Assembly (NCBI GenBank): GCA_020636095.1
Contig: JACJYN010000008.1
Coordinates: forward strand, 62,001 to 126,000
From: Lewinellaceae bacterium
GTDB taxonomy: Bacteria > Bacteroidota > Bacteroidia > Chitinophagales > Saprospiraceae
Length of the DNA stretch: 64,000 nt
Direction: 5' to 3'
In this document: in pieces, positions 38,037 through 46,710 of the stretch
Position numbering within the stretch: position 1 is the first letter of the stretch
How the letters are laid out: every line of letters starts with the position of its first letter
Program-made: the position numbers and the translations under genes
Notes under the pieces: generated by a model
The model's input: only the letters and a program-made list of their open reading frames with translations
What the model was told of the DNA's origin: nothing
Database searches by the model: none

Positions 38037-39050
38037 TCATTTGTTTACCTGTGCTTTATAATCATCCAGGCTCTTCAGCAGCACCTCCGGATGGGGCAGC
38101 TCGCCCTTGGGCAGGCTGTCACCTTCTAGCTTGCCCTGCAGAAACTGGTAGTACAGCACCCGCAGCCAGTCGAGCAGTTCGCTGGTGGAAGGCGCCTTAT
38201 CGGTATTGGGATTGTTTTTCATGTCAGTATACAACTGCCGGAAGCGCAGGACGATATCCTCGACCAGCTTATCTGGCATAGCCTTTTTGTATTGCTTCGC
38301 CCAGTTTTCAGCATTGGCCTTAGCAATGTTCATCAACAGTTCCTCACCGGGGAAGTCGATGTAAAAAAACACGCAACGGCGCAGAAAGGCATTGGGCAGG
38401 TCCTTCTCATCGTTGCTGGTGATGAAGATCAGGGGTGGATATTCGGCAGCGATCTCCTCACTGGTTTCCTCCACGAAGAAGCGTTTCTGTTCCAGCTCGA
38501 ACAGCAGGTCGTTGGGGAAATCCAGGTCGGCCTTGTCGATCTCGTCGATCAACAGGATGGCGGGGGCTTCCGGTTGGGACGACAGATAGGCCTGCCCCAG
38601 CGGGCCAAAGGCCCGGTATTTGAAAAGGTCTTCCTTTTCGGGTTGAGCTGTTCCGTTGGTTTTATGGCGCGCCAGCTCCACATCCCGCAGGCGGGCAAGG
38701 TGGTCGAAGGTATAAAGGCCGTCCCTGGCTTTGGTGGAAGACTTAATATACCATTCAAAGTATTTTTTACGATAGTCCTTGCCATAGAGCTCGTAGGCGA
38801 CGGCCTGGGCCAGGCGGGTCTTACCTGAGCCAGGCTCCCCCCGCAGCAGTAGGGGCCGCTGAAGGATGCGGGCGTATTCCACCGCATCTTTCAGCGCGTC
38901 GCCGGGAAAGTAGGGCGCGATCTTTTCCTCCAAAATTTTCTTTTGCTCCTTAACCGCTCCTTTCAACTCCTCGGGCTGATAGCTCAGCGTGGGAGTCGCT
39001 TTGAGCAACCCTTTCCCTTCGTATCGCTTGTAGTTTTTTTCCTCGATCAT
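38037..39050 (-). CDS. MoxR-family AAA+ ATPase
   Basis: 337 residues. Walker A is LLRGEPGSGKTRLAQAVAYE (~69-88), Walker B is AILLIDEIDKADLDFPNDLL (~166-185), followed by LFELEQKRFFVEE. Sensor 1 and the arginine finger region read PPLIFITSNDEKDLPNAFLR then RCVFFYIDFP, the classic MoxR ending with cysteine and FYIDFP. MoxR enzymes remodel or load partners through a vWA protein. It begins 6 bp after the stop of the CHAT-like gene and precedes the vWA gene, so all are likely one transcript. The ATPase motifs are intact, so it is the energy source of the system. Confidence 0.95.
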   Translation of the reverse strand: MIEEKNYKRYEGKGLLKATPTLSYQPEELKGAVKEQKKILEEKIAPYFPGDALKDAVEYARILQRPLLLRGEPGSGKTRLAQAVAYELYGKDYRKKYFEWYIKSSTKARDGLYTFDHLARLRDVELARHKTNGTAQPEKEDLFKYRAFGPLGQAYLSSQPEAPAILLIDEIDKADLDFPNDLLFELEQKRFFVEETSEEIAAEYPPLIFITSNDEKDLPNAFLRRCVFFYIDFPGEELLMNIAKANAENWAKQYKKAMPDKLVEDIVLRFRQLYTDMKNNPNTDKAPSTSELLDWLRVLYYQFLQGKLEGDSLPKGELPHPEVLLKSLDDYKAQVNK

Positions 39051-39056
39051 GCTTTT

Positions 39057-40961
39057 CTATAATTTAAACACCTCGTCGTAAACCTCCGGGCATTCCAAAA
39101 GGATGCAAATCTCTTCGACGACCTTCCGGATGTATTTCTTTTGTAATATGTCGTTTTTATGTTGCTGAATTTTATTCTTGAAGAGGCTGTCCGGGGCAAA
39201 GTTCTGGATTTCGTCGATATACCAGTTGTTGAATACCTCCGTTGCCAACGGCTGAATAGCCGGCATGGGTACAGCATGACAAACCGGATTCCTGGCCTGT
39301 AGGGTGACTTCCGACACACAGCAATGATCCAGCCGGTAACCGGTATGGACAAAGATCATAAACAACCGATTACCGGGATCACCCTGGGGCAGGTGGTCAT
39401 TCAGCGCTTTCCAAAGGTTGAGAACCATCTGTTTGAGTTCCGGGAGCGCGACTTCTTCTACTTCGTTCAGGATGACCACCAGGTCTTCCAACTGAAGGCG
39501 CTGAGAGATGGTGCGGCAAATTTCCTCCTTATCCGGATTGAAGGACATGGTGCCCACCAGGTTTTGGTTTAGCAACACCCAGAGGTACTGTTCGTTGAAC
39601 CCACTGGGCACCAGCTTTTTCACGTTGATATGGACCGGTTTGGCCTGCCCGCCCGGGCGCAGTCCATTATAAGCCAGGATTTTGCGGATCAACAGCTCGT
39701 GTCCGCACAGGGGCGTGCCTTCAATCAGGATGAAGTTCACCTTTTTTTCGTGGTCATCAAAATCGAAGGCTTTTTTCTGTTCCACGAAATTGAGGGCGCC
39801 GAAAGCCGACATCAGTTGTTCTTTATCTCCACCAATGCCAATGAGTTCGATCAATTTTTTAAAAAACAACTCTCTGAATATGGTGTCCAGGTCGCTTGCC
39901 TTTTTCAACTGCTCCAGGGTCATCAACTCTGAGAGCACTACCGGAGGATTGTGAGCCGCCACCATACCTGCGCTTTGCAGATACTGGCGGGTGCTGGGAA
40001 CATGCCCCGAACCGGCAATGATAAAATGGGGCTTGGCAGAGGTCAGCAACGGCCTGGCCCAGGCGAGCGGCCCATCCAGGCTGCCCGGAAGCTCAGGGGT
40101 AGCCAGGTAGGCAATGACATCTGCCTGGCCGATAGCGTACTGCCGCTTGTTCTGTTCATTTTCTTCATTCACCTGCCAGATGTCATACGTCATAAGGCTG
40201 GTTATCCGTTGAAGCGCAATCCTCAGGGCGTGGCTGATATGGCCGGCCGTTTCGCTATCATCACGCACGATGAACAATTTACGCAGGTTTTTAGAGCGCT
40301 CCACCTGGTCAACCACACTTTCCGGCACCAGGCGCCACTCTACCGCCGCGTCATTTTTAGCGAACAAATGCCAGGGGTAATCACTGCCCAGCTCTATTCC
40401 CCGAAAGGGAGAATCATCTTCGTCCTTGTGATGTTCAAAATATAGCTGAGTAAGTTCAAACGCCTGCTTTATCGTTTTGCTGCCCCCCCCGAGCAACTCA
40501 TAAAATTTAGTGGCGATCTTCCGGGCGGAAGTATCCTGCACGCCGCTATCCGTACCGATCACCACAGGAATGCCGGCCGCCACCAACTGTTCGGCGATGG
40601 CCTCGGAGTAACAGCTGTTCAGGAATACCAATTTCAGGTTGTTCTGGGCTTGCAGGAAGGCGTGCAGCTTGTCGGCATGGAGCAATTTGTCCTGGCCCCC
40701 TTCGCGCGTGAGCAGTCCGGTGGATTGGGAGTGCCCGGAATAGTGCAACATGCTGATGCGCCCCGACTGGTTCAGGTCGTTGAACTCGGCAAACAATTTT
40801 TCAAAGGTAAACTGGCTCAACTCCCTGAAGTCGCAGTAGTTTTGTTGCCGGGCTTTAGACAAGGCGCTACGAATTCCTTCGGCCTCCGCCTGCAACTGGT
40901 CGAGGAAGTCAACCGGCGTATTGGCCACGCCGAGGATCAGTATGTCTGCCTTTTGAGCCAT
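39057..40961 (-). CDS. CHAT-like protease fused to a degenerate P-loop (iSTAND-like) domain
   Basis: 634 residues, no signal peptide. Residues ~1-200 are a CHAT (caspase HetF associated with TPR) domain: ILILGVANTPVDFLDQLQ, the His block SMLHYSGHSQSTGLL (His near 73) and the Cys block LVFLNSCYSEAIAEQLVAAG (Cys near 116), followed by IPVVIGTDSGVQD. Both catalytic residues are present. Residues ~230-340 carry a possible Rossmann-like region (KNLRKLFIVRDDSETAGHIS). Residues ~415-560 resemble a STAND NTPase without a working Walker A (NFILIEGTPLCGHELLIRKI, LEDLVVILNEVEEVALPELK, RLFMIFVHTGYRL). As first gene of the series it is the likely effector protease, held in check by the rest. Substrate unknown. 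Confidence 0.85.
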   Translation of the reverse strand: MAQKADILILGVANTPVDFLDQLQAEAEGIRSALSKARQQNYCDFRELSQFTFEKLFAEFNDLNQSGRISMLHYSGHSQSTGLLTREGGQDKLLHADKLHAFLQAQNNLKLVFLNSCYSEAIAEQLVAAGIPVVIGTDSGVQDTSARKIATKFYELLGGGSKTIKQAFELTQLYFEHHKDEDDSPFRGIELGSDYPWHLFAKNDAAVEWRLVPESVVDQVERSKNLRKLFIVRDDSETAGHISHALRIALQRITSLMTYDIWQVNEENEQNKRQYAIGQADVIAYLATPELPGSLDGPLAWARPLLTSAKPHFIIAGSGHVPSTRQYLQSAGMVAAHNPPVVLSELMTLEQLKKASDLDTIFRELFFKKLIELIGIGGDKEQLMSAFGALNFVEQKKAFDFDDHEKKVNFILIEGTPLCGHELLIRKILAYNGLRPGGQAKPVHINVKKLVPSGFNEQYLWVLLNQNLVGTMSFNPDKEEICRTISQRLQLEDLVVILNEVEEVALPELKQMVLNLWKALNDHLPQGDPGNRLFMIFVHTGYRLDHCCVSEVTLQARNPVCHAVPMPAIQPLATEVFNNWYIDEIQNFAPDSLFKNKIQQHKNDILQKKYIRKVVEEICILLECPEVYDEVFKL

Positions 40962-41002
40962 GTATGGACTAAATTGAAGGTTTTACCCGGTTTCCTATTC
41001 TG

Positions 41003-41010
41003 CAAACCTA
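41003..41010 (-). promoter_or_regulatory. Bacteroidota -7 element (TAGGTTTG) upstream of the CHAT-like gene
   Basis: The reverse strand reads TAGGTTTG, an exact TAnnTTTG match, about 42 bases before the start codon at 40961. No good -33 box lies 19-21 bases upstream. It is the most likely start point for the CHAT-MoxR-vWA transcript. Confidence 0.4.
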
Positions 41011-41178
41011 CTTCTTATCCGCAAATATTAGCTGGAGTGCCGTCAAAAAAAAATCCGGCGCTACTTTGCACTAAGCATGAATTTCGTTTTTTTTAGATTA
41101 ATATACTGCAAGGTGCAGGGAAAGATTCAAAAAATTGCGTAATTCTGCCCCGCGCCAAAACTTGCCGGGCTGCCCCCT

Positions 41179-41736
41179 ATGTCAGGTTTTGGGAACTTTA
41201 CCAGCATGAAAAACATACTAGACCTTCCGGAATCGGAGCCATCTATTGAAGAGGCCAGCCTGGCGGAGTTCATCGGCCCGGAAAAGGAATACTATCTTGG
41301 CCAATGGCGCCGTATGCAGGAAGAACGTGCCCTGAGCTTCCACCTTTGGGCGCTCGCCCTGGGGCCTTTCTGGTTGTTGTATCGGCAGTTGTTTCGGGAG
41401 ACGGCGCTTTACATCGCCTTTTTCTTCGGGTTGGGGCTACTCCGTTGGTCAGATTTCGGTTTCTGGTTGTATGAAATCGTTTTCCTCTGCGCCAGAGTGC
41501 TCATCCTGCACCTGATCCTGGGGCTGTCGGCCAACCGGTTGTACCTGCTGCATTGTAAGCGGCAGGTAGAGAAAGCCCTGAGATCCGGGGAGCCGGAAGA
41601 ACATAAAAATGTACTCAGGCATAAAGGGGGCGTATCTATCTTACCTCCTGTTGTCTTTCTTCTGCTTTCATTAATCTGGTTGATTAGTAACTACTATCAG
41701 GGTAATTATGGCATCAATACTGATTTTATATTTTAG
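41179..41736 (+). CDS. DUF2628-like small membrane protein
   Basis: 185 residues from the ATG at 41179; a second ATG at 41206 (MKNILDLPESEPS) is an equally possible start. A soluble N-terminus with FIGPEKEYYLGQWRRMQEER is followed by LWALALGPFWLLYRQLFRET and two or three hydrophobic helices, then a cytoplasmic basic loop and a last TM (SILPPVVFLLLSLIWLI). The layout fits DUF2628 proteins, whose function is unknown. It is divergent from the CHAT-like gene (217 bp between) and might share that control region, but nothing in it points to the conflict system. Confidence 0.7.
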   Translation: MSGFGNFTSMKNILDLPESEPSIEEASLAEFIGPEKEYYLGQWRRMQEERALSFHLWALALGPFWLLYRQLFRETALYIAFFFGLGLLRWSDFGFWLYEIVFLCARVLILHLILGLSANRLYLLHCKRQVEKALRSGEPEEHKNVLRHKGGVSILPPVVFLLLSLIWLISNYYQGNYGINTDFIF

Positions 41737-41975
41737 GGGGGGCACGCGGAGGCGCGGGGGAACAACCTATTTCAGGACAAGACAAAGACAGATAGTTCAA
41801 ATTTCTGTGTCTTCTGAGACTACCCGTCAAGTGTTGGACAGCGATGGCCCACCTGGTGTACGCCTGGCAGCCAGGCCGGATGTCGCGGCTGAACTGCGAA
41901 CAGTCCCCATTTAACAATAGAACCATATAACAATTGAAAGGCTACAGAATATCTTGAAATAACAACACTTCCGTT

Positions 41976-43562
41976 ATGAGGAATTACTATTGTATATTTT
42001 TTCTGCTCCTATTTTCTGGTTTCACCCTGCAAGCCCAGGTCAAGGAAGCGCCGGACAGGCAAGAGGGCGAAGGCCCTTACAACCAGCTCATCATCCGGGG
42101 CGTCACCCTGATCAACGGCAACGGCGCTCCGCCGCGCGGCCCGATTGACATCGTGGTGGAAGGCAATCAAATCAAGAAAATCGAAGTGGTGGGCAACCCC
42201 GGAGTACCCATCGATTCTGGCGGCCGGCCGAAGCTCAAAGAAGGCGGCCGTGAGCTGGACTGCGAAGGTATGTACCTGCTGCCCGGGTTCGTCGACCTCC
42301 ACGGGCATATCGGTGGCAAGGGCCAGGGCGCCGATGCCGAATACGTTTTTAAACTATGGATGGGGCATGGCATTACCACCATTCGGGACCCCTCCTGCGG
42401 CAATGGCCTCGACTGGGTGTTGAAGCATAAGGAACGCAGCGCTAAAAATGAGATCACGGCGCCCCGGATTTACGCCTATACCGTCTTTGGGCAGGGCAGC
42501 GAAGAGCCCATCAGCACCCCGGAGCAGGCCCGGGAATGGGTGCGCCAGAATGCCCAAAAAGGGGCCGACGGCATCAAGTTCTTCGGTGCGCCGCCTGACA
42601 TCATGGCCGCAGCGCTGGACGAGAATAAAAAGCTGGGCCTACGCTCCGCCTGCCACCATGCCCAAATGGACGTGGCCCGGTGGAACGCCTTGCACTCCGC
42701 CCGTGCGGGCCTCACCAGCATGGAACACTGGTACGGCCTACCGGAAGCCCTTTTCGCCGACCGCACCGTGCAAGACTACCCGCTGGACTATAACTACCAA
42801 AATGAGCAGCACCGCTTTGCAGAAGCCGGCCGGCTGTGGAAACAGGCCGCCCCACCCTATTCCGATCACTGGAACAAGGTGATGGACGAACTGCTCGCCC
42901 TCGATTTCACCATAGACCCCACCTTCAACATCTACGAGGCCAGCCGTGACCTGCACCGTACCCGCCGCCTGGAATGGCACGAGGCCTATACCCTGCCTTC
43001 CCTCTGGCGCTTTTACATGCCCAGCCGCATCAGCCATGGCTCTTACTGGCACTCCTGGGGCACTGAAGAAGAAGTAGCCTGGAAGGAAAATTATCGCCTT
43101 TGGATGACATTCATCAACGAATACAAGAACCGGGGCGGGCGCGTCACCGCCGGTTCCGATTCGGGCTTCATATACCAGCTCTACGGCTTCGCTTACATCC
43201 GGGAACTGGAGCTGCTGCGGGAGGCGGGTTTTCACCCTCTGGAAGTCATCCGCTCCGCTACCCTGAATGGGGCCGAAGCACTGGGGGCGGATAGAGCGCT
43301 CGGCACCGTCGAAGCAGGCAAGCTGGCGGATTTCGTGATCGTAGAAGAGAATCCCCTGCCCAACCTCAAGGTATTGTACGGCACCGGCGCCATCAAGCTG
43401 ATGGAAGATAATTCCGTAGCCCGGGTGGGCGGCGTGAAGTATACCGTAAAGGACGGCATCGTTTACGACGCCAAGCAACTTTTGGAAGACGTGCGGGAGA
43501 TGGTGCGCAAGGCGAAAGAGGAGGAGGGGTTTGAGATCCGGCAGCCGGGGGTGGAGGATTAG
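41976..43562 (+). CDS. Secreted amidohydrolase-family enzyme
   Basis: 528 residues with a signal peptide ending TLQAQ. The amidohydrolase fold starts at LIIRGVTLINGNGAPPRGPI. The metal-binding HxH is in GFVDLHGHIGGKGQ (~110). Other expected residues are in KHKERSAKNEITAPRIYAYT, LRSACHHAQMD, TSMEHWYG and VTAGSDSGFIYQLYG (Asp ligand), and the closing ADRALGTVEAGKLADFVIVE is typical. The substrate is not clear; similar proteins are annotated as imidazolonepropionase- or prolidase-like. It is distinct from the propeller-amidohydrolase at 25208 in lacking the propeller. It is probably monocistronic, followed by a repeat array. Confidence 0.92.
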   Translation: MRNYYCIFFLLLFSGFTLQAQVKEAPDRQEGEGPYNQLIIRGVTLINGNGAPPRGPIDIVVEGNQIKKIEVVGNPGVPIDSGGRPKLKEGGRELDCEGMYLLPGFVDLHGHIGGKGQGADAEYVFKLWMGHGITTIRDPSCGNGLDWVLKHKERSAKNEITAPRIYAYTVFGQGSEEPISTPEQAREWVRQNAQKGADGIKFFGAPPDIMAAALDENKKLGLRSACHHAQMDVARWNALHSARAGLTSMEHWYGLPEALFADRTVQDYPLDYNYQNEQHRFAEAGRLWKQAAPPYSDHWNKVMDELLALDFTIDPTFNIYEASRDLHRTRRLEWHEAYTLPSLWRFYMPSRISHGSYWHSWGTEEEVAWKENYRLWMTFINEYKNRGGRVTAGSDSGFIYQLYGFAYIRELELLREAGFHPLEVIRSATLNGAEALGADRALGTVEAGKLADFVIVEENPLPNLKVLYGTGAIKLMEDNSVARVGGVKYTVKDGIVYDAKQLLEDVREMVRKAKEEEGFEIRQPGVED

Positions 43563-43624
43563 TTAGTGTATCAGTGTGTGGTGTACAGGCCTGCTCGGGA
43601 GTGTTCGAAATTCGGTGTTCGGCG

Positions 43625-43815
43625 GACATTCTGGGAACTGCGGTGTTCGGAATTCGGAGGTTCGGAATTCGGCAGGACGCTCTGGGAACCTGCGGTGTTC
43701 GGAATTCGGAGGTTCGCTATTCGGTAGGACGCTCTGAGTACTGCGAACCTGCGAACTGCGAACCGCGAACCGCGGCAGAACACTCTGGGAACTGCGAACC
43801 GCGAACTGCGGCGGA
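43625..43815. repeat. Array of four ~51-bp imperfect units, two in each orientation
   Basis: Units begin with GAC-x-x-TCTGGGA-type heads at 43625, 43676, 43728 and 43778. Units 1 and 2 contain GGTGTTCGGAATTCGGAGGT. Units 3 and 4 contain the complementary words (GCGAACCTGCGAACTGCGAA). The array can fold on itself. It fills most of the 444-bp gap between the amidohydrolase and mqnE and encodes nothing recognisable. There are no unique spacers, so it is not CRISPR. Confidence 0.8.
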
Positions 43816-43914
43816 CCATCGCTGCACCTGGGATACGCTGCTCACTGATACACTGCACACCAACAACCCTTGCCAAGCGAACCTCCCTCCTTTTCATTTG
43901 TATATTCAAAAAAC

Positions 43915-43922
43915 TATCTTTG
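43915..43922 (+). promoter_or_regulatory. -7 element TATCTTTG upstream of mqnE
   Basis: TATCTTTG matches TAnnTTTG; TTTC lies 19 bases upstream as a weak -33. A second match, TAACTTTG, is at 43975-43982, only 25 bases before the start. Either could drive the mqnE-phosphatase-mqnA transcript. Confidence 0.45.
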
Positions 43923-44006
43923 CCCTGAGGTTGTTACCTTTTCAAAAAAAACTGAAAGTTCCGAAAGTTTCTTATAACTTTGGTTTAGAAAATAGCCTAC
44001 TTTTTT

Positions 44007-45209
44007 ATGGAAGCAAACATGCCGATCGAAGTCATTCTGGATGATAAAACCCTGGACAGCCAACTGCGGGCCATTACCGAAAAGGTAGTGCAAGGATTAC
44101 GTATCACGGAAGAAGAAGGATTGCACCTGTTTGAACAGGGCGATTTGTCCTACGTTGGCGCTCTGGCCAACTACATCCGCGAAAAGCGCCACGGAGACCA
44201 CACGTACTTCAACCGCAATTTTCACATTGAACCGACCAACGTCTGCCTGTACACTTGCAGCTTCTGCTCCTACTCCCGCCTCATCAAAAAGCGGGAAGAA
44301 GGCTGGGAATACAGCATGGACGAGATCATGGACATCGTGCGGAAGTACGATGGGGAACCGGTAACGGAAGTGCACATCGTCGGAGGCGTATTGCCCCAGT
44401 ATGATGTGGAATTCTACAGTGAGCTGTTCCGTCAGATCAAAGCCCACCGGCCGGAGCTGCACGTCAAAGCCCTTACGCCGGTGGAGTACCACTATATTTT
44501 CAAAAAGGCCAAAGTCAGCTACGAAGAAGGCATGCGGCTGATGAAGGAAGCCGGGCTGGACAGCATGCCGGGAGGCGGGGCCGAGATATTCCACCCAGAA
44601 ATCCGGGACCAGATTGCCGGCGGCAAATGCAGCGGAGAGCAATGGTTGCGCATTCACGAAATCTGGCACGAACTGGGGGGCCGCTCCAACGCCACCATGC
44701 TCTACGGGCACATCGAGGAATACCGCCACCGCATCCACCACCTGGAAGAACTGAGAAAACTGCAAGACAAGACCAGCGGTTTCCAGACGTTCATTCCACT
44801 GAAATTCCGCAACAAGGGCAATCAAATGTCCCACGTACCCGAATCGACGGTTATTGAAGACCTGCGCAACTACGCCATCAGCCGCATTTATCTGGACAAT
44901 TTTGACCACATCAAAGCCTACTGGCCAATGATCGGCCGAGAGATAGCACAATTGTCCCTTGCCTTCGGCGTAGACGACATCGACGGAACCATTGACGACA
45001 CCACCAGGATTTACTCCATGGCGGGCAGTGAAGAACAAAGCCCGGCCCTGAGCACCCGGGAACTGGTGAACCTGATCCGCCGGGTGGGGCGGAAGCCCAT
45101 AGAACGGGATACGCTGTATAAGGTGATTCAGGATTATACCGATCATGTATTTGAAGAAGATACGGCATTTAAGGGATATGTATCTCTGCCGGTTACAAAT
45201 AAGCATTGA
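44007..45209 (+). CDS. mqnE: Aminofutalosine synthase (radical SAM, menaquinone biosynthesis)
   Basis: 400 residues. The radical SAM cluster motif is CLYTCSFCSYSR. MqnE rather than MqnC is indicated by EVHIVGGVLPQ, AGLDSMPGGGAEIFHPEIRD, SNATMLYGHIEEYRHRIHHL, QDKTSGFQTFIPLKFRNKGN and GVDDIDGTIDDTTRIYSMAG. The enzyme joins the product of MqnA to SAM to make aminofutalosine. Its stop overlaps the next start by one base. The start may be this ATG or the one at 44019 (MPIEVIL). Menaquinone is the usual respiratory quinone of Bacteroidota. Confidence 0.96.
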   Translation: MEANMPIEVILDDKTLDSQLRAITEKVVQGLRITEEEGLHLFEQGDLSYVGALANYIREKRHGDHTYFNRNFHIEPTNVCLYTCSFCSYSRLIKKREEGWEYSMDEIMDIVRKYDGEPVTEVHIVGGVLPQYDVEFYSELFRQIKAHRPELHVKALTPVEYHYIFKKAKVSYEEGMRLMKEAGLDSMPGGGAEIFHPEIRDQIAGGKCSGEQWLRIHEIWHELGGRSNATMLYGHIEEYRHRIHHLEELRKLQDKTSGFQTFIPLKFRNKGNQMSHVPESTVIEDLRNYAISRIYLDNFDHIKAYWPMIGREIAQLSLAFGVDDIDGTIDDTTRIYSMAGSEEQSPALSTRELVNLIRRVGRKPIERDTLYKVIQDYTDHVFEEDTAFKGYVSLPVTNKH

Positions 45210-45838
45210 TGCAAAAAGTGATTTACATCATTCGGCACGGCGAGACCGACTACAACCGGCAGGGCATCGTACAGGGGCAAGGGGTGGACACCAGCCTCAA
45301 CGAACTGGGGCGGCGCCAGGCCAGCGCTTTTTTCGAACACTATCGTCACATCGATTTTGAGGCAATACTAACCTCCCGCTTGCGGCGCACCCATGAAACC
45401 GTTCAACCTTTCATCGAACGGGGGTTGCCCTGGGAGCAATTTGCCGACATCAACGAGATTGCCTGGGGCGATCACGAAGGAAAAAAGAGCACGCCTGCGA
45501 TGATGCAGCAGTACCGCCTGATTACCGATGAATGGAAAAAAGGCAATTTCCACGCCAGCCTGGAGGGAGCGGAAAGTGCCGCCAGCCTGGCAGAACGCCT
45601 CTCCCGCTTCATAGAACACCTGCGCGCACGCCCGGAAAAAACCCTCCTGGTGTGCTCCCACGGCAGGGCGATGCGCTGCCTGATGTGCCTGCTACAGGAA
45701 CAACCCCTGCAGAATATGGATAATTATCACCATTCGAATACCGGCCTGTACCAAATGGCCTATCAGGACGACAACTTCCACTTTTTGATGGAAAACGACC
45801 TGAGCCACCTGGAAGCCGCCGGCATGAAACCAGCCTGA
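45209..45838 (+). CDS. Histidine phosphatase (phosphoglycerate mutase-like) in the menaquinone operon
   Basis: 209 residues from the ATG at 45209, which shares a base with the mqnE stop (TGATG), so translation is coupled. The phospho-acceptor motif is YIIRHGETDYNRQG and the second His lies in LLVCSHGRAMRCL. SRLRRTHETVQPF and EIAWGDHEG are typical of the cobC/gpm-like branch. The substrate is unknown. Its position between mqnE and mqnA raises the question of a role in quinone synthesis, but such phosphatases are promiscuous and the arrangement may only reflect co-transcription. Confidence 0.93.
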   Translation: MQKVIYIIRHGETDYNRQGIVQGQGVDTSLNELGRRQASAFFEHYRHIDFEAILTSRLRRTHETVQPFIERGLPWEQFADINEIAWGDHEGKKSTPAMMQQYRLITDEWKKGNFHASLEGAESAASLAERLSRFIEHLRARPEKTLLVCSHGRAMRCLMCLLQEQPLQNMDNYHHSNTGLYQMAYQDDNFHFLMENDLSHLEAAGMKPA

Positions 45839-45839
45839 T

Positions 45840-46607
45840 GTGAGAAAATTAAGAGTAACCGCTGTAAGCTACCTCAATACCAAACCGCTGTTGTACGGCC
45901 TGCTGCAAAGCCCGATCGCCCAACAAATAGAGCTGAAACTGGATATCCCCTCGATCTGTGCCAAAAGGCTGAAAGAGGGCGATGCGGGCCTGGGGCTCGT
46001 ACCGGTCGCCATCATCCCCGAACTGGATACCCCCCATCTTATTTCCGACTACTGCATCGGAACAGTCGGCGCCGTCAAAACGGTGGCTCTCTACAGCGAA
46101 CGGCCTCTGGAAGAGGTAAAAGAACTATATCTGGACCATCACTCGCGCACCTCGGTGGAACTAACAAAACTTCTGTTACACGGCCACTGGAAGGTGAGCC
46201 CCAAACTGATCCCCGCCTCCGATGGTTACATCGAAACTTTGGGCGGCGACCGCGCCGGGCTGGTCATCGGCGACCGCACCATTGGGCTGGAGGAACGCTT
46301 TCCTTTCGTTTACGACCTGGGCGAAGCCTGGCTACAGTATACCGGCTTGCCCTTCGTCTTCGCCGCCTGGGTGAGCAACCGGCCGCTGGAGCCCGAATTC
46401 GTAGAGGCTTTCAACCGGGCTATGCAACAGGGCATTGCCCACATTCCCGAGCTGATGTACCTCTTGCCCTCCCCCCACCCCAACTTCGACCTGGAGGAAT
46501 ATTTCACCCGGTTTATCAGTTATGAACTGGATGCCAGGAAGCGGAAGGCGCTGGCTCGTTTTTTGGAGGCAGTTGGGCCGAGGGCGCCGGTGGGCTTGGC
46601 GCATTGA
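45840..46607 (+). CDS. mqnA: Chorismate dehydratase
   Basis: 255 residues starting at GTG 45840, one base after the upstream stop; no ATG is suitable. The N-terminus RKLRVTAVSYLNTKPLLYGL and the later PSICAKRLKEGDAGLGLVPV, YCIGTVGAVKTVALYS, GDRAGLVIGDRTIGLEE and WLQYTGLPFVFAAWVSN are MqnA family features, with a periplasmic-binding-protein-like fold. It converts chorismate to 3-enolpyruvylbenzoate, the first step of the futalosine pathway, which MqnE (encoded two genes upstream) continues. Confidence 0.95.
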   Translation: MRKLRVTAVSYLNTKPLLYGLLQSPIAQQIELKLDIPSICAKRLKEGDAGLGLVPVAIIPELDTPHLISDYCIGTVGAVKTVALYSERPLEEVKELYLDHHSRTSVELTKLLLHGHWKVSPKLIPASDGYIETLGGDRAGLVIGDRTIGLEERFPFVYDLGEAWLQYTGLPFVFAAWVSNRPLEPEFVEAFNRAMQQGIAHIPELMYLLPSPHPNFDLEEYFTRFISYELDARKRKALARFLEAVGPRAPVGLAH

Positions 46608-46669
46608 ATGGTAAAACCGTTGTGGTAGGTTAAGCTATCAACGCTAAACCTTATAACCAACGCTAACGT

Positions 46670-46677
46670 TATATTTG
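46670..46677 (+). promoter_or_regulatory. -7 element TATATTTG upstream of msrA
   Basis: An exact TAnnTTTG match 33 bases before the msrA start at 46711, which supports that start over a longer one at 46675 lying inside the element. The -33 box is weak. Confidence 0.5.
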
Positions 46678-46710
46678 CTTTCTAAAGGCTCGCAAAACCA
46701 CCCTCATTCA

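Noticed and set aside
43600..43815. CRISPR array
   Set aside because: No unique spacers of constant length, units in opposite orientation and no cas genes nearby.
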